A stretch of DNA of 64,000 bases from Jezberella montanilacus (GCF_003003055.1 NZ_PVTV01000014.1:124001-188000); one strand, 5' to 3'; counted from the stretch's first letter, positions 16,953-27,368 are shown. Numbers and translations: made by a program. The notes: generated from the letters alone by a model not told the origin.

Positions 16953-19874
16953 ATGAAACGCATGTTGTTTAATGCAACGCACCAGGAAGAACTGCGCGTT
17001 GCGATCGTTGATGGCCAAAAGCTCATCGACCTCGACATTGAAACCGCCGGCCGCGAACAGCGCAAAGGCAACATCTACAAAGCAGTCATTACCCGCATCG
17101 AACCCGGTCTGGAAGCCTGCTTCGTGAACTATGGTGAAGAGCGCCATGGCTTTCTGCCCTTCAAAGAAGTCGCACGATCCTATTTTAAAGAGGGTGTAGA
17201 TGTTCGCACCGCCCGGATTCAGGATGCGCTGAAAGAGGGTCAAGAGATTATCGTCCAAGTCGAAAAAGAAGAGCGCGGTAACAAAGGCGCGGCTCTGACG
17301 ACTTTTATTTCTCTGGCGGGACGTTATTTAGTTCTGATGCCGAACAATCCACGTGGTGGCGGTGTCTCACGTCGGGTAGAAGGTGAAGATCGTCAAGAAC
17401 TCCGTGAAAACATGGATCAGCTCAATATTCCCCAAGGGATGAGCATCATTGCACGGACGGCTGGTATTGGTCGCTCGGTTGAAGAGTTGCAGTGGGATCT
17501 GTCCTATCTGATGCAACTGTGGACAGCGATAGATGGGGCGGCTAAAGAAAATGCAGGCCCGATCCTGATTTATCTTGAATCCAGCCTGGTCATCCGCGCG
17601 ATTCGTGATTATTTCTCGCCTGATATTGGTGAAATCCTCATTGATACAGACGACATTGCGGACCAAGCGAGTGCTTTCATGAGCGTGGTCATGCCTGACA
17701 ACGTCTCCCGCGTGAAGCGATATCAGGATGATGTCCCCCTCTTCTCTCGTTTTCAGATCGAACATCAGATTGAGACGGCCTACTCGCGCACGGTAGACCT
17801 GCCCTCAGGCGGCTCAATTGTGATCGATCATACAGAGGCGCTCGTTGCAGTGGACGTCAATTCTGCTCGCGCTACGCGTGGTGCCGACATTGAAGAAACT
17901 GCACTGCGCACCAATCAAGAAGCTGCAGATGAAGTAGCCCGCCAGTTACGTTTACGTGACTTGGGTGGTCTGATCGTGATCGATTTCATCGACATGGAAG
18001 ACACCAAGAATCAGCGCTCGGTCGAAAACCGTCTGCGTGATGCCCTGCATTTTGATCGGGCACGCGTGCAAATGGGCAAGATCTCGCGCTTTGGTCTCAT
18101 GGAGCTCTCACGCCAGCGCCTGCGCCCTGCTCTGAACGAAGGCTCTCACATCACCTGCCCTCGTTGTAACGGCACCGGCGTGATCCGCGATGCTGAATCA
18201 AGTGCCTTGCAAGTCCTGCGTCTGTTGCAGGAAGAGGCCATGAAAGAAAACACCGCAGCGGTTCATGCTCAGGTGCCTGTCGATGTCGCGACCTTCCTGC
18301 TCAACGAGAAACGCAGCGACATCACCAAGATCGAGTCACGCCTTAAAGTGAACCTGATCCTGATCCCCAACCGTCACCTTGAAACCCCGCATCATCACAT
18401 TGAGCGTCTGCGCCACGATGATCCGCGTCTGGAAGACGTGAAGACCAGTTTCGATCTGGTGGATGCGCCTTCAACAGACATGAGCTGGGCACCAAAAGAG
18501 CAAGAAGTTGCCACCAAACCCGAAGCGTTGGTTAAGGGGATTACCCCTGCCAAGCCAGCACCCGTATCAACACCGTCACCGCGTGCGGTAAAAGCTGCGG
18601 CTGAACAGGCGAAAACCGAAGCCCCTGGTTTCTTCAAGCGTCTGATGGGATGGTTGACCGGAGCAAGTTCAACTGACGTGAACCCAGTTGTAGCACCTGC
18701 GCCTACCGATACACGCGACCGACCCAGACGGGAAGGCGGCGATCAACGCCGTGGCAACGGTCGAAATCAACGTGGTCGTCGCAATAACGAACCGAGAGCT
18801 GAGAATCGCAGCAACGTTAATGGTGAGGAGGCTTCAACAGAGAACAACCGCCGGCCCCAGCAAAAGCAAGCTCGTGATGACGATCGTGCCAGCGCAGCTC
18901 AACGTGCCCCTGCAGCCAACAACGGCGAGCAAAGCGAAGAGCAAGGTTCCCGCAATAACCGAAACCGTCGCGGTCGTGGCCGTAACCGTCGTGAAGACGG
19001 CCAAGATCTGGCACGCAGCGGTGCGGATGAAGAAAAATTGCAAGGACTGAATCCAGCTCAGGCAGCTCAGTCCGATGACTTCACTAACACCCACGCTGAC
19101 ACCAACTCGGACGAACTAGACTCATTGCGTGATGATGCTCAAGCAGGTGAACAGAGCGATCCAGAACGTAAACGCCGTCGTCGTCGCAGCCGTCGTGGTC
19201 GTCGTCCCAATGAAGAGGGACAAACGGCTCAGGGTTCAGAGGAGCAACCAGCCGATCACGATCAAGATGTTGATGATTTTGATCATTCAAGCTCGGGATC
19301 GTCGGTTGCCTCAGGTAGCGAAAGTCACGTTGTCGCAACACATCATGCTCAGCCATCGCAAGACTCAATGGCGTTCTCGGTACCCTCTTCTGTTTCAATC
19401 ACACCAGTGACTGCACAAGCCGTGCAGGCTGTGGTCGCTGACGCGACATCACAAGAAACTGAAGCCACCGTGGCAGCACCAGCTGAGACTGCATCCATTG
19501 CAGCGGCTGCGCCAGTCGCTGTCGTAGTGGACGAGCCAGTCTTGACCAGTCTGCAGCAAGTGATGACAAAGCCTGTTATCGCTGAACCAGTTGTTACGGT
19601 AGCTGTGGTCGAATCGCCTGTTGCGGCTGCGCCAGTTGTTACGACGCCAGTACCGTTGGTTATGCCAGCCCCTGCACCTGTTGTAGACAAAGCAACTCTG
19701 CACGCTATTGTGCAAGCCGCTGGGTTAACCTGGGTCGAAAGCAATCAGGATCGTGTTGCGCAAGCGCAGGCTAGTTTGCAAGCGACGGTGGCACCGACAC
19801 TTGGACGTGCGCCCAAGCCAGCTGTGATCGTATCAAGCGAACCGTTGGTGCAAGTTGAGACCAACCAGAACTAA
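16953..19874 (+). CDS. rne: Ribonuclease E
   Basis: Endoribonuclease that initiates mRNA decay and processes rRNA and tRNA; its tail scaffolds the degradosome. 973 aa from ATG 16953, with GGAG about 9 bases upstream. The N-terminal half has the S1 domain (KAVITRIEPGLEACFVNYG) and the DNase-I-like catalytic site (VAVDVNSARATRGADIEET and LIVIDFIDMED with both metal Asp). It also has the zinc link CPRCNGTG. From about residue 520 the tail is low-complexity: Arg/Asn/Glu-rich RNA-binding segments (GRNQRGRRNNE, RKRRRRRSRRGRR), then an Ala/Val/Pro-rich stretch. The extreme C-terminus ends in a short conserved-looking GLTWVESN block. Confidence 0.97.
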   Translation: MKRMLFNATHQEELRVAIVDGQKLIDLDIETAGREQRKGNIYKAVITRIEPGLEACFVNYGEERHGFLPFKEVARSYFKEGVDVRTARIQDALKEGQEIIVQVEKEERGNKGAALTTFISLAGRYLVLMPNNPRGGGVSRRVEGEDRQELRENMDQLNIPQGMSIIARTAGIGRSVEELQWDLSYLMQLWTAIDGAAKENAGPILIYLESSLVIRAIRDYFSPDIGEILIDTDDIADQASAFMSVVMPDNVSRVKRYQDDVPLFSRFQIEHQIETAYSRTVDLPSGGSIVIDHTEALVAVDVNSARATRGADIEETALRTNQEAADEVARQLRLRDLGGLIVIDFIDMEDTKNQRSVENRLRDALHFDRARVQMGKISRFGLMELSRQRLRPALNEGSHITCPRCNGTGVIRDAESSALQVLRLLQEEAMKENTAAVHAQVPVDVATFLLNEKRSDITKIESRLKVNLILIPNRHLETPHHHIERLRHDDPRLEDVKTSFDLVDAPSTDMSWAPKEQEVATKPEALVKGITPAKPAPVSTPSPRAVKAAAEQAKTEAPGFFKRLMGWLTGASSTDVNPVVAPAPTDTRDRPRREGGDQRRGNGRNQRGRRNNEPRAENRSNVNGEEASTENNRRPQQKQARDDDRASAAQRAPAANNGEQSEEQGSRNNRNRRGRGRNRREDGQDLARSGADEEKLQGLNPAQAAQSDDFTNTHADTNSDELDSLRDDAQAGEQSDPERKRRRRRSRRGRRPNEEGQTAQGSEEQPADHDQDVDDFDHSSSGSSVASGSESHVVATHHAQPSQDSMAFSVPSSVSITPVTAQAVQAVVADATSQETEATVAAPAETASIAAAAPVAVVVDEPVLTSLQQVMTKPVIAEPVVTVAVVESPVAAAPVVTTPVPLVMPAPAPVVDKATLHAIVQAAGLTWVESNQDRVAQAQASLQATVAPTLGRAPKPAVIVSSEPLVQVETNQN

Positions 19875-19897
19875 TTAGCGTTTTAATATGGGTAAAC

Positions 19898-19927
19898 AAA
19901 AAGGCAATCATGACTGATTGCCTTTTT
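19898..19927. terminator. Bidirectional terminator between rne and the CoA-transferase gene
   Basis: AAAAA-GGCAATCA-TGAC-TGATTGCC-TTTTT: a perfect 8-bp stem with a 4-base loop, flanked by A-run and T-run. It works in both directions and lies between the 3' ends of two convergent genes. Confidence 0.9.
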
Positions 19928-20007
19928 GTTGTGGGTGATGTGAGCTATGCTTTTTACTCGCACCACACTATTTGCCAATTGACCTCAGACTTTTGATCGC
20001 CAAAGCA

Positions 20008-21279
20008 TCAATCCCGCCCTGCGATCACCTCCTTCGCTTTCAAGCCCGCGATTTCGTCATCCGCCAAACCCAACCAGTCCTGCAAGATCTCATCCGTGTG
20101 CTGCCCCAGCAGGGGTGGCGCATAGCGATAATTGACTGGACTTGCTGACAAACGAATCGGGTTGGCAATCAAAGGAACCTCTTTGCCCAGACCGTGCGGC
20201 AACTCGAACCGAGTTTGTAGGTGCTGCACTTGGGGGTGAGCCATGGCTTGTGCATAGTCATTGATGGGCCCAGCTGGCACCCCGGCTTTGAGGAAGACCT
20301 CCTCCCAATGTGCTCGTGGTTGCTTACACATGACTTCTGCAAAACACGCTCGCAAAGCGGCCAAATTGACCATGCGAGCCGGATTATCAACAAATCGAGG
20401 ATCGGTTGCCCACTCTGGGTGACCCAGCGCTTTAGACAAAGCTGAGAACTGACCCTGATTCGCACTGGCGATAATGATGTCACCATCTGCACAAGGGAAC
20501 ACACCGTAGGGTGTGATGGCAGGCGATGCGTTACCGGTGCGCTGAGGGATCTTGCCCGTATTCATGTAGTTGGACAATTGCCCAGAGCTCAAGGCCATCG
20601 ACACAGCAAGTAATGACAAATCGATGTACTGACCTTTGCCTGTCTCATCGCGATGATGCAAGGCTGCCAAGATAGACACCGAGGCATACATCCCGGTAAA
20701 CAAATCGATGAGCGGAACACCCGCACGCTGAGGTCCGCCACCAGGCAAATCATCACGCTCACCCGTGACGCTCATCAAACCGCTGAGACCTTGAAACAAA
20801 TAATCGTAACCAGGTCGTTTAGCAAAAGGTCCATCCTGACCAAAACCCGTCACCGAGCAATAGATCAGACGCTCGTTCAAAGCCGACAAGGAGGCATAAT
20901 CCAGACCATAACGAGCTAAATCACCGACCTTGTAGTTCTCGATGCAAATATCAGCTTGCAGCGCGAGTTGACGAATCAGTACTTGTCCCGCGGGCTTAGA
21001 CAGATCAACCGCCATCGAACGTTTGTTTCGGTTGGCCGATTGAAAATACGAAGATTCGCGCGTCGGTACCCCGTTTGCGTCAGGCACCCAAGGTGGTCCC
21101 CATTGTCTGGATTCATCCCCTGGACCAACACGCTCTATCTTAATAACATCAGCGCCAAGATCACCCAGAAGTTGCGTACACCAAGGTGCGGCAAGAACCC
21201 TAGATAGATCCAGCACTCGCAAAGCTCGCAAAGGCCCAGTTGCCTGTTTTTTTTGACCTACATTTTGCTGATCACTCAT
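20008..21279 (-). CDS. Class III CoA-transferase (CaiB/BaiF family)
   Basis: Transfers CoA between carboxylic acids. The 423-aa protein has the family N-terminus LRVLDLSRVLAAPWCTQLLGDLGADVIKIE (contiguous motif from about residue 20), NKRSMAVDL, GYDYLFQGLSG and the probable catalytic Asp192 in PLIDLFTGMYAS. It also has a C-terminal PLLGQHTDEIL. Four bases after the Bug-receptor gene and last in the atu-type operon, so it may activate the imported acid as its CoA thioester in place of the acyl-CoA ligase found in Pseudomonas atu clusters. Substrate specificity is inference. Confidence 0.9.
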   Translation of the reverse strand: MSDQQNVGQKKQATGPLRALRVLDLSRVLAAPWCTQLLGDLGADVIKIERVGPGDESRQWGPPWVPDANGVPTRESSYFQSANRNKRSMAVDLSKPAGQVLIRQLALQADICIENYKVGDLARYGLDYASLSALNERLIYCSVTGFGQDGPFAKRPGYDYLFQGLSGLMSVTGERDDLPGGGPQRAGVPLIDLFTGMYASVSILAALHHRDETGKGQYIDLSLLAVSMALSSGQLSNYMNTGKIPQRTGNASPAITPYGVFPCADGDIIIASANQGQFSALSKALGHPEWATDPRFVDNPARMVNLAALRACFAEVMCKQPRAHWEEVFLKAGVPAGPINDYAQAMAHPQVQHLQTRFELPHGLGKEVPLIANPIRLSASPVNYRYAPPLLGQHTDEILQDWLGLADDEIAGLKAKEVIAGRD

Positions 21280-21283
21280 TTTT

Positions 21284-22318
21284 TTAATGTGTCTCCATGC
21301 CCGCAGCTTTAATTACTTTACCCCAACGCTCAGTATCGCGCTGTTGCAGCACATGAAGATCATCGGGTGTGCCAACGAAATCCAGTAAGCCTCGCGTCGC
21401 TATGTATTGCTGACCTTCCTCGGACTGCATCGCCTTATTGATCAATGCGTTCATACCAGAGACTGCTTCTGATGGAGAACCTGCTGGCAGCCAGACTGCC
21501 AGCCAGGAAAAGAAGTCGTAGCCGTCATAGCCTTGTTCAGCGATGGTGGGAACTTCAGCTGCGGTCGATACTCGATTAATAACGGTGACACCTAAGGGCA
21601 CGACCTTACCAGCACGCACCTGCGCCATCCCAGTCACAATATCTGCGACGTAGAAGTCAATCTGACCACCTAACAAATCTGTCATCGCCTGAGGGCTCGC
21701 TTTGTAATTCACATTGACCGCGTCAAACCCAGCCTGAGATTTAAGTTGTTCAATCGTGACTCGGCTTGCCACGGCAGCACTGCCATAACTGAGTTTGCCG
21801 GGGTTAGCTTTTGCAAATGCGACAAACTCCTTTAACGATTTCGCGGGAATCTTCTCAGGATTCGCAAGCAATACATAAGGGACTCGAGCAAACGTCGCTA
21901 CTGGCGCAAAATCTTTCTCTGGATCGAAGCTCAATTTCCTATACAAATGCACATTCGTTGAATGCGTTGAATTGCCCGATACCAAAGCGGTGTAGCCGTC
22001 CGCTGGGGATCTCGCGACAGCTTCAGCGGCTATGTTGCCGTCTACGCCGGGCCGATTTTCAACGATAACTGACTGGCCCGTATAACGCTGCATCATCTCA
22101 CCAATAAAGCGAACCGTGCTGTCTGTTGCCGATCCTGCCGCATAGCCGACAATGAATTTAACAGGCTTAGTCGGCCACGCAGTGTTCGATTTTTGCGTTT
22201 GTGTCTGGGTTGATGCTGGACTTTGTGCTTGCGCCAACACCGCATCACTCAGAAAAATCAAAGCTATTGCTGTCACAAAAACTTTACAGGTATGACGAGC
22301 CAAGGATGTCGCATCCAT
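21284..22318 (-). CDS. Bug-type periplasmic solute-binding protein (TctC family)
   Basis: Binds a carboxylate in the periplasm. The 344-aa protein has a signal peptide (cleavage near AVLAQAQ), then WPTKPVKFIVGYAAGSATD and VIVENRPGVDGNIAAEAVARSPADGYT, the classical Bug signature. It continues with DFAPVA and VPLGVT. No TctA/TctB membrane partner is in the window, which is usual for the large orphan Bug sets of Alcaligenaceae. Lies between atuA and the CoA-transferase, suggesting that its ligand is the pathway acid. GGGAG precedes ATG 22318 by about 9 bases. Confidence 0.93.
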   Translation of the reverse strand: MDATSLARHTCKVFVTAIALIFLSDAVLAQAQSPASTQTQTQKSNTAWPTKPVKFIVGYAAGSATDSTVRFIGEMMQRYTGQSVIVENRPGVDGNIAAEAVARSPADGYTALVSGNSTHSTNVHLYRKLSFDPEKDFAPVATFARVPYVLLANPEKIPAKSLKEFVAFAKANPGKLSYGSAAVASRVTIEQLKSQAGFDAVNVNYKASPQAMTDLLGGQIDFYVADIVTGMAQVRAGKVVPLGVTVINRVSTAAEVPTIAEQGYDGYDFFSWLAVWLPAGSPSEAVSGMNALINKAMQSEEGQQYIATRGLLDFVGTPDDLHVLQQRDTERWGKVIKAAGMETH

Positions 22319-22381
22319 TTTTGTCTACTCCCTTTTATATTTTTAATTTGTTACACAGCTGCTGACGAATATCTCACAAAC

Positions 22382-24181
22382 TCAATGCTTTTTCATACAA
22401 CCTTGATCTAATAGTAAAAGCGGTACTTTCACAGGCATATCAAGCAACATCTGCGCAAATGATTTCGCCAGTGGATCGGACCGCAAGCTTGATGTCCCTC
22501 CGCCGCCCAAGGCTTGATGCATAAGAAAATTCATCCCATTGATACCTGGCAAATCGAAACGCTCAACCTCGCCTTCAACCAGATGTTTGAAATAGTCTTT
22601 GACGGTTTCTCTCGTCAATTGCTGTCGCAAGATGGGAAGCAGAGCAACATGTCGTGCAATCACGCCAATGTTTGCATCATTACCCTTATCACCACTGCGG
22701 GCCCAGGCGATCCGCACCAAAGGCACTTCGACATCTGAGGTGTCGTATGTTTGGCGAGCTGCCGTGACAACGACTGAAGGCGGTTCAAGCTGAACCACAG
22801 TCAACGGCTTTTCTATGTCAAGCGTCTGATCCGCCAAGCGCACCTGCACACGCAATTTAGACTTATCGATCAAAAACGAAAATAACCTGATGACTGGTTG
22901 AATATCTGCCCGACCGCCAAAGTGGCTACGCGTGCCAGGTCCCATCGAGGTTCCAGCAGAGATGGACTCTTTCTGTAAAAAAACCAATGCCTTTGCCTGA
23001 GGATGGCGAGCGCCAATTCTCAATACCAACTCGCGAGAGTCGTGCACACGTGCGTTTTCACCGTATTGGGATTCACAACCGAGCAGCTCTACTCGATTTT
23101 CGCTGTAGTCATCAAAGCCACTGGCCTCAAGTTGTCTGCGAGTGCGAGCAAGCAATGCCTCAGCCGTTTTTTTTGCTTTCGCGACTGAATCAATCCCTCT
23201 GATTAATTGATGAGTCGTGATCTGATAACCATCCTGCCACGTGACGCTCACTTTGTAATATTGAGAAGGCGGACGCCCAAGGGCACCATCGATCCGTACC
23301 CGACCCGCATCAATCTGACGGATCCGCACTTGTCTGAAGTCACACACCACGTCCGGTAGTTCATAACGAGCAGGATCACCGATCTCATACACCAGTTGTT
23401 CTGCTCCGCAACCGACACAAACCAGACCACCCGTATTGTCAGGCTTGACCAAATCAAAGCTTCCATCCTCACTTACTTCAAGTACGGGGTAGCCGATATT
23501 GGCCCAGTCCGGCACGTCTTGCCAGTCCGTGAACAAGCCACCCGTGGCTTGGGCACCACACTCAATCATATGGCCGGCCAAACTGCCTTGCGCGAGGCGA
23601 TCCCAATCGTGCCAATGCCAGCCAAATTCATGTGCCAAAGCGCCCAGAGTCAAAGCACTGTCAACGCAACGTCCTGTCACGACGATCTGCGCACCCTCAG
23701 ACAGTGCTTTAGCGATTGGTTGTGCGCCCAGATAGGCGTTGGCAGACAGCACCTTTGCAGGAAGCGACTGGCCACTCTGCAGATCAGTGACACCCTGTTC
23801 GCGCAGGCCGTCAACAAGAGGTGATACGTCATCACCCATTACGATTGCTACTCTGGGTTCAAGACCTAATTCCAGGGCACAAAGCGTGATGGCTTGGGCA
23901 CAAGCCTCTGGGTTCAGGCCACCCGCATTTGCAATCAATGTGACGCCTTGATTCATGCACGGTTGCAAGTACGGCTTAATCACAGCGCTCACAAAATCGG
24001 TTGCATAACCCAGCTGTGGATCTTTCATTCTGGCACGTTGCAAGATCGACATCGTCGTCTCAGCCAGGTAATCAAAGACGATGTAATCGAGCTGAGGCAC
24101 AGTCAATAATTGCGGCATCGAGATTGTGGAATCACCCCAGAATCCACTTGCTCCGCCAATGCGTACGACCTTTTTGCTCAT
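22382..24181 (-). CDS. atuA: AtuA family protein (DUF1446 plus C-terminal AtuA-like domain)
   Basis: Required for acyclic terpene growth in Pseudomonas, exact reaction unknown. The 599-aa protein starts VVRIGGASGFWGDS, and has DYIVFDYLAETTMSIL, IANAGGLNPEACA and VVTGRCVDSALTLG in the DUF1446 part (about 1-450). It ends with a separate C-terminal domain (about 485-590) containing RIAWARSGDKGNDANIG. The length agrees with Pseudomonas AtuA. Its start overlaps the end of the biotin carboxylase gene by 4 bases. Confidence 0.88.
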   Translation of the reverse strand: MSKKVVRIGGASGFWGDSTISMPQLLTVPQLDYIVFDYLAETTMSILQRARMKDPQLGYATDFVSAVIKPYLQPCMNQGVTLIANAGGLNPEACAQAITLCALELGLEPRVAIVMGDDVSPLVDGLREQGVTDLQSGQSLPAKVLSANAYLGAQPIAKALSEGAQIVVTGRCVDSALTLGALAHEFGWHWHDWDRLAQGSLAGHMIECGAQATGGLFTDWQDVPDWANIGYPVLEVSEDGSFDLVKPDNTGGLVCVGCGAEQLVYEIGDPARYELPDVVCDFRQVRIRQIDAGRVRIDGALGRPPSQYYKVSVTWQDGYQITTHQLIRGIDSVAKAKKTAEALLARTRRQLEASGFDDYSENRVELLGCESQYGENARVHDSRELVLRIGARHPQAKALVFLQKESISAGTSMGPGTRSHFGGRADIQPVIRLFSFLIDKSKLRVQVRLADQTLDIEKPLTVVQLEPPSVVVTAARQTYDTSDVEVPLVRIAWARSGDKGNDANIGVIARHVALLPILRQQLTRETVKDYFKHLVEGEVERFDLPGINGMNFLMHQALGGGGTSSLRSDPLAKSFAQMLLDMPVKVPLLLLDQGCMKKH

Positions 24182-26199
24182 GCCGATTCCTTGGCCAACG
24201 CCTCAGCCTTGACTTTGATTCGAACGAGTACGCGACCAGCCATTACTTGATCGCCAGCACGACACGACACTTCTTCGATTTCACCATCAATCTCAGCGCT
24301 TAGCGTGTGCTCCATTTTCATTGACTCGATCACAATCAGAGGATCGCCAGCTTTAATAGTTTCGCCAACCACCGCAGACGTGCGGGCAATTCGCCCCGCA
24401 AGCGGCGCTCTCACCGTCCCGGCGTTAGCCGACAGTGTGCCGTTCTTGGCCTCATGCGTATGCGTCAAGTCGACTGCAAAATAAAAAGCGCCTTTGTATT
24501 GCAGCCATAATTGTCCCTGACCGTCCCTTTCGAAACGCACGTGATAACGCTGTTCATTTAAATCAAACGCGAGGATCGACTGCGATTGATCAGTATGGGT
24601 CAAACTAATCCAAGCGTCGCGACCTTCAGGCTTTACATTCACGACCCCAGGATGGCTCGAAGCATCCACAGTCCAATGCCGAGGCGTCAAACCATCGATT
24701 GCGACTTTGACTATGTGATTCAAGCCAATGGCATTCGTCCAACTGCTACCCGTCACCGCCTTGGTAAAGATCGCCGCTGCGGCAACTTCGACGACCTCTG
24801 GTGTCTCGCGTCGAGCTAAGGCAACATCATCAAAACAGTCGTCGATAAAGGTGGTCGTGGCTTGCCCGTCTTTGAACCGTTGATGCGCAAGACACGTCTG
24901 CAAAAACGTCAAATTGTGCTTAAACCCCAATAACACAGTCTGCTGACAAGCCTGAATCAGTTTATTGATACACGCTTCACGATTGTCACCGTGCACCATA
25001 ATCTTGGCCAACATCGAATCGTAAAAAGCTGACACCTGCGAGCCTGCACGCAATGCAGAATCAGTGCGCGCCATGGGTGCGGGCTCCCAAGCCAAGACCC
25101 TGCCTGTTTGAGGTAAGAAGCCGGCTGTCGAATCCTCTGCGCACAGACGAACCTCCATCGCATGACCTGACCAAGTCACCTCTTCTTGCGTCAAGTTAAG
25201 GGGTCGACCCATTGCAACCTGCAATTGCCATGCAACCAAATCCAGCCCGGTCAATAATTCAGTAACACCGTGTTCAACTTGAAGACGGGTATTCATCTCC
25301 ATGAACCAGAAATTGCCGTCTTCACCTAGCAGAAACTCAAGCGTGCCAGCACCGACATACTGAATGGCTTTACCTGCAGAGACTGCAGTTTGGCCCATTC
25401 TGCTTCGCAACACAGCATCAACGGCTGGTGACGGTGATTCTTCGATCAATTTTTGATGACGTCGTTGAACCGAGCAATCACGTTCACCAAGATGGATAAG
25501 GTTCCCGTGTTGATCACCAAAGATTTGTACCTCAACGTGTCGAGCATTCAGGATGGCTCGTTCAAGAATTAGTTGATCCGAACCAAAGGAAGCTAGGGCC
25601 TCTGATCGGGCTGAGTGCAACGCTGCCAGCAGATCTTGTTTGGCTCGCACCAATCGCATTCCACGCCCACCACCCCCGGCTGCAGCTTTGACCATCAGAG
25701 GGAAACCGATGCGCCCGGCTTCATCGACTAAGGTCTGATCGTCTTGTGCGAGGCCTTGATAACCAGGTATACAGGGCACACCCGCGGCAATCATGACGTC
25801 TTTGGCCTCTGCCTTGTTACCCATCATTTTGATGGCTGTCGCTGAGGGTCCGACAAATACGAGACCTGCCGCGGCGACAGCCTCCGCAAAGTCAGCGTTC
25901 TCTGCTAAAAAACCATAGCCAGGATGAACCGCTTCGGCACCACTTACTTTGGCTGCATCGATAATTTTAGGGATAGCTCGATACGACTCACTCGCTGCAC
26001 TCCCCCCCAGGCAGATAGCCTCATCCGCGTAAGCTACATGAGGGCTGTCGCGATCCGCCTCTGAATAGACTGCGACCACGCGCAATCCCATTCGACGGGC
26101 GCTGCGCATAATGCGCAACGCAATCTCCCCTCGATTAGCCACTAACAGGGTGTTAAACGTAGGTGTCATGCCAAACAATTCCGGTGTCGTTTTCATCAA
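24178..26199 (-). CDS. atuF: Biotin carboxylase/biotin carrier subunit of an acyl-CoA carboxylase (AtuF/MccA type)
   Basis: Carboxylates its own biotin with bicarbonate and ATP, then hands it to the carboxyltransferase subunit. The 673-aa protein has the biotin-carboxylase N-domain (LVANRGEIALRIMRSARRMG near residue 17), the ATP-grasp domain with KAAAGGGGRGMR and LQVEHGVTE, and a linker. The C-terminal biotinyl domain has Lys628 in ESMKMEHT. Whether the acyl substrate is geranyl-, 3-methylcrotonyl- or another CoA cannot be settled by reading; AtuA next door favours the geranyl type. Confidence 0.9.
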   Translation of the reverse strand: MMKTTPELFGMTPTFNTLLVANRGEIALRIMRSARRMGLRVVAVYSEADRDSPHVAYADEAICLGGSAASESYRAIPKIIDAAKVSGAEAVHPGYGFLAENADFAEAVAAAGLVFVGPSATAIKMMGNKAEAKDVMIAAGVPCIPGYQGLAQDDQTLVDEAGRIGFPLMVKAAAGGGGRGMRLVRAKQDLLAALHSARSEALASFGSDQLILERAILNARHVEVQIFGDQHGNLIHLGERDCSVQRRHQKLIEESPSPAVDAVLRSRMGQTAVSAGKAIQYVGAGTLEFLLGEDGNFWFMEMNTRLQVEHGVTELLTGLDLVAWQLQVAMGRPLNLTQEEVTWSGHAMEVRLCAEDSTAGFLPQTGRVLAWEPAPMARTDSALRAGSQVSAFYDSMLAKIMVHGDNREACINKLIQACQQTVLLGFKHNLTFLQTCLAHQRFKDGQATTTFIDDCFDDVALARRETPEVVEVAAAAIFTKAVTGSSWTNAIGLNHIVKVAIDGLTPRHWTVDASSHPGVVNVKPEGRDAWISLTHTDQSQSILAFDLNEQRYHVRFERDGQGQLWLQYKGAFYFAVDLTHTHEAKNGTLSANAGTVRAPLAGRIARTSAVVGETIKAGDPLIVIESMKMEHTLSAEIDGEIEEVSCRAGDQVMAGRVLVRIKVKAEALAKESA

Positions 26200-27368
26200 G
26201 CGGGGCGTTTAGGCAAAATACCCATGTTCTTGCAAATAATCTGCAACATAACTTCATCTGCGCCACCTCCAATCGAAATTAAGCGCAAATCCCGATAAGC
26301 ACGCGAAACGGGGTTGTCGAGTGTGAAGCCCATCCCACCCCAATACTGCAGACACGCATCGGTGACTTCGCGACAGAGACGGCCGACCTTGAGCTTAGCC
26401 ATCGACGCTAACTGAGTCATATCCTCGCCAGCCATGTGAGTATCAGCCGCGCGATAGACCAGTGAACGAAGCAATTCGACCTCAGTCTTCAACTCAGCCA
26501 ATCTGAAGTGCACCACCTGATTGTCAAGGATCGGTCTGCCAAAAGCCACGCGATCACGTGTGTAGGCGATTGTTTCATTGATACACATGTCAAGTGCTGT
26601 CACCCGCCGTGCAGCGGCAGACAAGCGCTCTTCCTGAAACTGCATCATTTGATAGATGAAACCCTTGCCTTCTTCACCGATCAAGTTACGCTGTGGTACT
26701 CGCACCTCATCAAAAAAGATCTGAGCTGTATCAGACGACCACATCCCGATCTTATCGATTTTCTGGACAGTCACTCCTTTTGCGCGCTTGCCATTCTCTT
26801 TAAGTGGTACACAGAGCAATGATTTGCTGCGATGCGGCGTGTCGCTTGAGGTGTTCACTAACAAGCAAACCCAATCGGCTTGCGTGCCATTGGTGATCCA
26901 CATTTTGGATCCATTGATCACATAATCATCGCCGTCTTTGCGAGCGTGGGTCTTGATCGAGGCCACGTCAGAGCCCGCACCCGCCTCAGATACCCCGACC
27001 GAAACCACATTTTCACCGGAAATTGCGGGCGCAAGAAAATTTCGTTTTAAATAGTCAGACCCAAATTGAGTTAAAGCTGGTGTCGCCATGTCGGTTTGTA
27101 CAGCAAGCGCCATACTGACTCCTTGCGCGGCGATGTGACCAATTGCTTCGCAAAAGGCGATTTCAAACGAATAGTCCAAGCCAAGGCCGCCGTATTCAAC
27201 TGGTTTGTGAATACCCAGATACCCGAGCTTGCCCATCTTGCCGAACACTTCATGAGCAGGAAAAATCCCTGCCCGCTCCCATTCGTCCACATGAGGGTTA
27301 ACTTCTTTATCAATAAACTGTCGCACGCTGTCCTGCAGTGCAATGTGCTCGCTGGTGTAATGCATCAT
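26196..27368 (-). CDS. atuD: Acyl-CoA dehydrogenase (AtuD-like)
   Basis: FAD-dependent alpha,beta-dehydrogenation of an acyl-CoA; in Pseudomonas AtuD acts on citronellyl-CoA. The 390-aa protein has the VSEAGAGSDVASIKT and YVINGSKMWITNG flavin/substrate motifs near residues 125-160, RVAFGRPI, and the C-terminal QYWGGMGFTLDNPVSR segment with YRD.R.. that precedes the usual FAD loop. The end overlaps the biotin carboxylase start by 4 bases and the start is 22 bases after the carboxyltransferase gene. Confidence 0.87.
   Translation of the reverse strand: MMHYTSEHIALQDSVRQFIDKEVNPHVDEWERAGIFPAHEVFGKMGKLGYLGIHKPVEYGGLGLDYSFEIAFCEAIGHIAAQGVSMALAVQTDMATPALTQFGSDYLKRNFLAPAISGENVVSVGVSEAGAGSDVASIKTHARKDGDDYVINGSKMWITNGTQADWVCLLVNTSSDTPHRSKSLLCVPLKENGKRAKGVTVQKIDKIGMWSSDTAQIFFDEVRVPQRNLIGEEGKGFIYQMMQFQEERLSAAARRVTALDMCINETIAYTRDRVAFGRPILDNQVVHFRLAELKTEVELLRSLVYRAADTHMAGEDMTQLASMAKLKVGRLCREVTDACLQYWGGMGFTLDNPVSRAYRDLRLISIGGGADEVMLQIICKNMGILPKRPA

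Noticed and set aside
18740-19215. Repeated Arg-codon stretches in rne that look like DNA repeats
   Set aside because: They encode the Arg-rich RNA-binding segments of RNase E; not a tandem or mobile repeat.
19349-19744. 131-codon Thr/Ala-rich frame antisense to the rne tail
   Set aside because: Mirror image of the Ala/Val/Pro-rich repeats of RNase E; composition artefact.
23396-23824. 142-codon frame antisense to atuA
   Set aside because: Fully inside atuA, no start signal and no known protein pattern.
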